Assembly: GCF_002994635.1 (NCBI RefSeq)
Contig: NZ_PVNL01000118.1
Location: forward strand, 62,001-126,000
DNA: 64,000 bases
Source: Enhygromyxa salina
GTDB taxonomy: Bacteria > Myxococcota_A > Polyangia > Nannocystales > Nannocystaceae
Direction: 5' to 3'
Part shown: in pieces, positions 58,976 through 64,000 of the stretch
Numbering within the stretch: the first letter of the stretch is position 1
How the letters are laid out: every line of letters begins with the position of its first letter
The notes under the pieces: generated by a model
What the model was told of the DNA's origin: nothing
Databases searched by the model: none
The model's input: only the letters and a program-made list of their open reading frames with translations
Made by a program: the position numbers and the translations under genes

Positions 58976-59709
58976 CGCTACCATCCAAGTCCATGGCCGA
59001 ACCCACGCGCCTGTTGGTCGTCGAGGACGACCGCAACCTCGCAACCGGGCTCAAGCTGAATTTCGAGCTCGAAGGCTACACCGTCGACCTCGTCCACTCG
59101 ATCCGCGACGCCGGCGCCCACTTGATCGAGTCGGGCAAGTACGCCGCGCTGATCCTCGACGTGATGCTGCCCGACAACGACGACGGCGGCTTCGTCCTGT
59201 GCCACAAGCTGCGCGACGCGGGCGACTTCACGCCAGTGCTCATGCTGACCGCCCGCGACCGCACCTCCGACCGCGTGCGCGGGCTCGAGGCCGGCGCGGA
59301 CGACTACCTCGTCAAGCCCTTCGAGCTCGACGAGCTGTTGGCCCGGGTCCGCTCGCTGCTGCGCCGCCGCGACTGGGAGCAGCAACAAAACGGTGAGACC
59401 ACTCAGAAAATGCGGATCGGCGCGACCGAGATCGACTTCGCCGCTCGCTCGGCCACCCGCGGCGACGAAGAGATCAAGCTGACCGCGCTCGAGTACGACC
59501 TGCTCCGCTACTTCGCCGACAACCCAGGCCGGGTGCTCGATCGCCAGGAGCTGCAAGAGAAGGTCTGGAAGCTCGACAACTATCCCAACTCGCGGATGGT
59601 CGACAATTTCATCTTGCGTCTGCGCAAGCACCTCGAGCCGGACCCGAAGGAGCCGCGCTACTTCGTGGCGATTCGGGGTGCGGGCTACAAGTTCATGCCG
59701 GACGCCTGA
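58972..59709 (+). CDS. OmpR/PhoB-family response regulator
   Basis: A 245-residue regulator from the ATG at 58972; an ATG seven codons later (MAEPTRLLVVEDDRN) is equally possible. Receiver: LLVVEDDRN with the phospho-Asp D63 in ALILDVMLPDN, T in MLTARD and K in YLVKPF. DNA-binding winged helix (about 150-243): DEEIKLTALEYDLLRYFADN, RVLDRQELQEKVWKLDNYPN, SRMVDNFILRLRKHLEPDPK and a final IRGAGYKF. It pairs with the histidine kinase upstream. Targets are unknown. Confidence 0.95.
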   Translation: MTLPSKSMAEPTRLLVVEDDRNLATGLKLNFELEGYTVDLVHSIRDAGAHLIESGKYAALILDVMLPDNDDGGFVLCHKLRDAGDFTPVLMLTARDRTSDRVRGLEAGADDYLVKPFELDELLARVRSLLRRRDWEQQQNGETTQKMRIGATEIDFAARSATRGDEEIKLTALEYDLLRYFADNPGRVLDRQELQEKVWKLDNYPNSRMVDNFILRLRKHLEPDPKEPRYFVAIRGAGYKFMPDA

Positions 59710-59932
59710 CCGATCCTGGGACTACACATATATTGTAATTTCCCGACCACTGAACCGGCGGTACATGCGCCGACCACATGTAGGGTCGGCTCGGCAGCGT
59801 TGGCTCAGGTTGAAAATCTCGCAGCGAGTGGCGACGAGAACGCTGTACGCTCGCCTGGATTCGTTAGCTTTCGCACGTTAGCTGTTCGGGGGATCAAGTG
59901 CGCGAGTTCAGCAAAATTCAGCTCAATCGAAA

Positions 59933-59949
59933 TTTCGCGTTGCGCGAAA
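59933..59949. promoter_or_regulatory. Perfect inverted repeat, operator candidate
   Basis: TTTCGCG-TTG-CGCGAAA, a perfect 7-bp inverted repeat with a three-base spacer, 46 bases before the ATG at 59995. The surrounding intergenic 285 bases are less GC-rich than genes. It could bind a dimeric regulator; no protein is identified. Confidence 0.45.
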
Positions 59950-59994
59950 CCGCCACTCAGTCACGGTCAATGGGTACGGATTGGAGTCGGAGCG

Positions 59995-60738
59995 ATGAGC
60001 AACAGCGTAGTCAACAAGTACCTGCCCGCCGTGATCGCGTCCCGCCGACTCGCCGCTTCGCGGGCCAAGCTGATCGCCGAGCGGCTCTACACACCGACCG
60101 GCACGCTGAGCTTCCTGCTCAATTTCTTGGGCATGCGAGTCGGCCCGCTGCGCCCGATCCCCGACTGGCTGCACACCGCCGCGCAGGCGTGCGAGGACGA
60201 CCATCCGGCGATCGCCGAAGAGCTGCGCGAGGTCGCCGAGCTCGAGCTGCTGCATCAGCGGGCCCTCGATGACGACCTGCGCGAGATCTACAAGCACCTC
60301 GGCGGGCTGGAGTTCCAGCAGCCCCTCGACCCTCGCATCGATCGCCACTCCAGGCTGCGCGGGCTGGTCCCGACCCGGTCCGAGCCGTTGCTGGTGCTGG
60401 CCATCGATCTCGAGCTCGCCGAGCTCGACCGGGTCCTGGGCCCGGCGCTGCTGACCGGGTGTCGCCGCTCGTTGGGGCCGCTGCTCGATGCTTGCCGGTT
60501 CATCCGCGCGCGCATCGAAGACACCGACCCTCGGATCCAGTCCCGGCTCGCGCGGCTCAGCGCCGTGCTCGAGTCGTATCCACACCGCGCGATGTCGTGG
60601 GCCGTCGTCGCGACCAACGTGACCCAGAGCTACCTCGAGGCCCTCGAGGCGTGCGCGGATCAGGCGGCCACGATGAGCCCGAGCGGACCCCGCACGAGCT
60701 GGTCGCGGCCGTCGTGCAGCGCGCTCGAGTCCGCGTGA
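59995..60738 (+). CDS. Hypothetical alpha-helical protein
   Basis: A 247-residue protein from the ATG at 59995, with GGAG upstream. It is mostly helical: VVNKYLPAVIASRRLAASRA, GTLSFLLNFLGMRVGPLRPI, CEDDHPAIAEELREVAELEL, LHQRALDDDLREIYKHLGGL, LLVLAIDLELAELDRVLGPA. The pattern of acidic and His residues (EDDH, AELELLHQ, DDD) on helices recalls diiron or haem-oxygenase-like folds, but the ligand set cannot be assigned. It is 160 bases upstream of the desaturase gene on the same strand. Confidence 0.65.
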   Translation: MSNSVVNKYLPAVIASRRLAASRAKLIAERLYTPTGTLSFLLNFLGMRVGPLRPIPDWLHTAAQACEDDHPAIAEELREVAELELLHQRALDDDLREIYKHLGGLEFQQPLDPRIDRHSRLRGLVPTRSEPLLVLAIDLELAELDRVLGPALLTGCRRSLGPLLDACRFIRARIEDTDPRIQSRLARLSAVLESYPHRAMSWAVVATNVTQSYLEALEACADQAATMSPSGPRTSWSRPSCSALESA

Positions 60739-60897
60739 CGCAGGCGCACGTGTGAACGCACTCGCGCACCCCACGAATACGCGCACGCGGACACAACCAA
60801 GACAAACCGAGACCACAACCATGACCGCCGCAAGGGCTCAGGACAGCGTTTCTGGGGCAGTTTGTGGAGGCGCTCCCAGCTGCGGAGCGAACGAGTC

Positions 60898-61821
<924 letters not shown>

Positions 61822-62015
61822 GCGGCGAGGACGCGCGCTCGCGCGTATCCCGCTGAGTGCGAGCCTCGACTGCGGGACTTTCGTGGCCCGCAAGAACCGC
61901 GAAACCGGCCGAAACCCGGCGTCGAGCGGAAATCAGGGCTTGGGCGATCGCCGGGGCTGGGCTGATACTCTGACCGCCCTGCGGCCCCGAACGCAGGCGG
62001 ACACATCGCATCACC

Positions 62016-62819
62016 ATGGTTCGCGTCGGACAGCGACTCGGCAAGTACCGCCTCAAGCGTCGCGTGGCTCGTGGCGGCTTCGGAGACGTGTACGAGGCCT
62101 ACGACACCATCGAGGGCATCTCGGTGGCGGTCAAGATCCCGCTGGGCGGGGTGGTCAAGCAAGACAACCTCGACGACTTCCGTCGCGAGGTCCGGATCAC
62201 CGCCAAGCTCGATCACCCCAACATCATGCCGATCAAGAACGCCGACTTCATCGAAGGCGTGTTCTCGATCGTGCAGCCGCTCGGCGAGCACAGCCTGGAT
62301 GATCGGATCTCCAAGCGCATCAAGTTCACGACCAAGATCGAGTACGTCGAGCAGATGCTGGCCGGGCTCGCCCACGCGCACGAGCGGGGCGTCATCCACT
62401 GCGACATCAAGCCCGACAACATGATCCTGTTCGCCGACGAGCGCCTGCGCCTGGCGGACTTCGGCATCGCCAAGTTCGCGCGCAAGACCATCCAGGGCTC
62501 GGCCTCGGGCTCGGTCGGCTACATGGCGCCCGAGCAGGCCATGGGCCGGCCCTCGGCCCGCTCGGACGTGTTCTCGGCGGGGTTGGTGATCCACCAGCTG
62601 CTGACCGGCAAGCTGCCGCTGTGGCCGTTCGACTGGCCGTGCGAGGGCGCCGATCGGCTCAAGCGCCTGCACCCCGAGCTGCGTGAATTCGTCCGTCGCT
62701 CGATCGAGGTCGAGGCCCGGATGCGCTACCGCGACGGCGCGGTGATGTACCGCGCGTTCAAGCGGATCAAGCGAAAGTCGCTCAGGTACGCCGCAGAAAA
62801 GCGCGTGCGGGCGTCATGA
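62016..62819 (+). CDS. Hanks-type Ser/Thr protein kinase
   Basis: A 267-residue kinase consisting of little more than the catalytic domain; no membrane segment or sensor is seen. ATP loop VARGGFGDVYEAYD, catalytic Lys K40 in SVAVKIP, helix-C Glu in FRREVRITAKL, catalytic loop VIHCDIKPDN (D130), DFG at 148-150, and GYMAPEQAMG as the substrate-lobe motif. The residue before the catalytic Asp is Cys, not Arg, so it is a non-RD kinase and may not rely on activation-loop phosphorylation. A PP2C phosphatase gene follows after 13 bases, the usual reversible-phosphorylation pairing. Confidence 0.93.
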   Translation: MVRVGQRLGKYRLKRRVARGGFGDVYEAYDTIEGISVAVKIPLGGVVKQDNLDDFRREVRITAKLDHPNIMPIKNADFIEGVFSIVQPLGEHSLDDRISKRIKFTTKIEYVEQMLAGLAHAHERGVIHCDIKPDNMILFADERLRLADFGIAKFARKTIQGSASGSVGYMAPEQAMGRPSARSDVFSAGLVIHQLLTGKLPLWPFDWPCEGADRLKRLHPELREFVRRSIEVEARMRYRDGAVMYRAFKRIKRKSLRYAAEKRVRAS

Positions 62820-62832
62820 CGGTGGAGCCGGC

Positions 62833-63696
62833 GTGAAGGCGCACCTGTTCCTTCACGGGCAGCTGCGTCGTCCGACCCTGATCCCGGTGGGCGGCGGGAC
62901 GGCGGTGGTGTTCACCGGGCCGTCGCCGACCCGCGATCAAGATCCAAACGAAGACGCGGTCGGAGTGTTCGACCTCGGGCCCGAAGCGGCCGTGCTCGCC
63001 GTGGCCGATGGCGTCGGCGGTCACGGCCGCGGCGACGAGGCCTCGCGCGTCGCGCTGGAGTCGCTCGCCGAGCAGCTCGACGAGCTCCAGCCTGAGCAAG
63101 CTGATCTGCGTGACTCCGTCATGACCGCGATCGAGCGGGCCAACACCCGGCTGGTCGCGCGCTCCCCCTCGCCGGCCACGACCCTGGTCATCGCCACGAT
63201 CTTTCGCGGCCTGCTGCGCTGCTACACCGTCGGCGACTCGGAGCTGATGGTCGTGGGCCAGCGGGGCAAGCTCAAGCTCCGCACGATCCCGCACTCGCCG
63301 ACCGGCTACGCGCGCGAGTCCGGGCTGCTCGACGAGGCTGGCGCGTTGATGCACGACGAGCGCCACCTGCTCTCGAACGTGGTCGGGATGCCCGCCATGC
63401 ACGTCGCCGCGACCACGGGCCTGAGCTTGGCGATGCGCGACACCGTGATGTTGGGAAGTGACGGCGTGTTCGACAATCTCTACCACGACGAGATCATCGA
63501 ATTGATCCGGGCGGGTGAGCCCTACGCCACCGCCGAGCGCGTGGTCGCGAACTTGGCGGTGCGGATGGCGGGCGCCAGCGAGGACCCCGAGATCCCGTGT
63601 AAGCCCGACGACGTGTCGTTCATCTTGTTTCGCCGGACACCTCCCACTGCTGTCACCACTCGGCGTGCCCAGCGTGTCGAGCCGTCGCCCGCTTGA
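62833..63696 (+). CDS. PP2C-family Ser/Thr phosphatase
   Basis: A 287-residue phosphatase from a GTG at 62833. Motifs in order: DQDPNEDAVGVFDL (D41), VLAVADGVGGHGRGDEAS (D59, G60), TTLVIATIFRGLLRCYTVGD, GDSELMVV and VMLGSDGVFDNLYHDEII; KPDDVSFILF is at the end. These Asp residues bind the two metals. The enzyme removes phosphate from Ser/Thr in the cytoplasm and is probably the partner of the upstream kinase. The last 15 residues are a basic tail of low conservation. Confidence 0.92.
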   Translation: MKAHLFLHGQLRRPTLIPVGGGTAVVFTGPSPTRDQDPNEDAVGVFDLGPEAAVLAVADGVGGHGRGDEASRVALESLAEQLDELQPEQADLRDSVMTAIERANTRLVARSPSPATTLVIATIFRGLLRCYTVGDSELMVVGQRGKLKLRTIPHSPTGYARESGLLDEAGALMHDERHLLSNVVGMPAMHVAATTGLSLAMRDTVMLGSDGVFDNLYHDEIIELIRAGEPYATAERVVANLAVRMAGASEDPEIPCKPDDVSFILFRRTPPTAVTTRRAQRVEPSPA

Positions 63697-63822
63697 GCTG
63701 GAGCCATCGCGTCCAGTGTGATTGGACTTTCATGCGAGTGTGCAATCAGTGGTACTCTCGCGTCACCGGAGCCCCGCTCCGGCCCGGATCCTGGCCCCCG
63801 CCAGCCCGGATGGAGCAACTAC

Positions 63823-64000
63823 ATGACCGTTGAACTACACACCCAACACCCCCCCCACTACCACCTCGCGCTGGCCCTCGGGCTGGTGCTCGGCACGCTC
63901 GGCACGCTCGGCATGACCGCGTGTGCCGACGACGCCCCAGTCGGGGCCGAGACCTCGACGGGCGACACGACCGGCACCGAAGACACTGGCACCACCACCG
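63823..64000 (+). CDS. Lipoprotein, 5' part only
   Basis: 59 codons are visible before the window ends. MTVELHTQHPPHYHLALALG then LVLGTLGTLGMTAC gives a lipoprotein signal with the lipid Cys at 34, followed by a Thr/Gly/Asp/Glu-rich linker (TSTGDTTGTEDTGTTT). The N-terminus is unusually His-rich. The domain it carries lies outside the window. Confidence 0.8.
   Translation, partial: MTVELHTQHPPHYHLALALGLVLGTLGTLGMTACADDAPVGAETSTGDTTGTEDTGTTT

Noticed and set aside
61830..61850. GC hairpin after the desaturase as a terminator
   Set aside because: The stem acgcgc/gcgcgt is present but no T-run follows, and such hairpins are common by chance in this GC-rich DNA.

Overview
The window is GC-rich DNA that looks like a myxobacterium, most likely of the Nannocystaceae type (inference). 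The reasons are short lipoproteins whose mature N-termini are acidic or Thr/Gly/Asp-rich linkers, an FAAL-started NRPS, a Hanks-type kinase beside a PP2C phosphatase, and a strong G/C third-position bias that opens very long antisense frames. No rRNA, tRNA or CRISPR array was recognised.

Layout. 1-3530: the 3' part of an NRPS gene (A with N-methyltransferase, PCP, C) that stops at the C/A boundary, followed by a decayed antisense Rhs/YD-repeat gene (3558-4717). 4951-9186: a type VI secretion spike island with vgrG, an M23-like peptidase, a PAAR-like protein with a probable Cys-His-Asp toxin tail, and a candidate immunity gene. 9187-11615: a graveyard of gene fragments, including an IS91-like transposase tail and two dispersed repeats. 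11616-18370: lipoproteins, a divergent RidA/LysR pair, a fascin-like fragment, a DUF4198 protein and a lipid-anchored truncated-haemoglobin-like protein.

18899-32182: a four-gene minus-strand operon with every junction overlapping. In transcription order it holds an SMP-30-like protein, a fusion of an RmlA-like nucleotidylyltransferase with a class V aminotransferase, a stand-alone A-ACP protein, and a 2778-residue FAAL-ACP-C-A-PCP-C-A-PCP synthetase. Both A domains give the same ten-residue code, read as alanine. 32484-36387: a PhyH dioxygenase, a Nudix protein, a second SMP-30 lipoprotein and a degenerate F1-ATPase beta-like protein. 36371-36874: a complete small transcription unit (promoter, gene with LDYSK repeats, terminator). 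36885-44019: deoxysugar genes (epimerase/reductase, DegT aminotransferase, sugar C-methyltransferase, 2,3-dehydratase) interrupted by a caspase-fold-like protein. No glycosyltransferase or 4,6-dehydratase is in the window. The NRPS and sugar genes may form one lipopeptide/glycolipopeptide locus, but that link is inference.

44185-51960: a low-density accessory stretch with a His-rich repeat lipoprotein, acetyltransferases, broken genes and short near-identical copies of neighbouring gene pieces. 51821-63696: a denser housekeeping-like stretch with a PlsC-type acyltransferase, two prolyl aminopeptidase paralogues, a VOC protein, MiaE, a two-component system, a Delta9-type desaturase and a kinase/phosphatase pair. 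The window ends inside another lipoprotein gene.

The strongest candidates for something new are the PAAR-like/Cys-His-Asp effector with its neighbour, the nucleotidylyltransferase-aminotransferase fusion in the NRPS operon, the caspase-like protein coupled to a sugar dehydratase, the lone Walker-A-less F1 beta-like protein, and the family of about 70-140 bp gene-fragment duplications.
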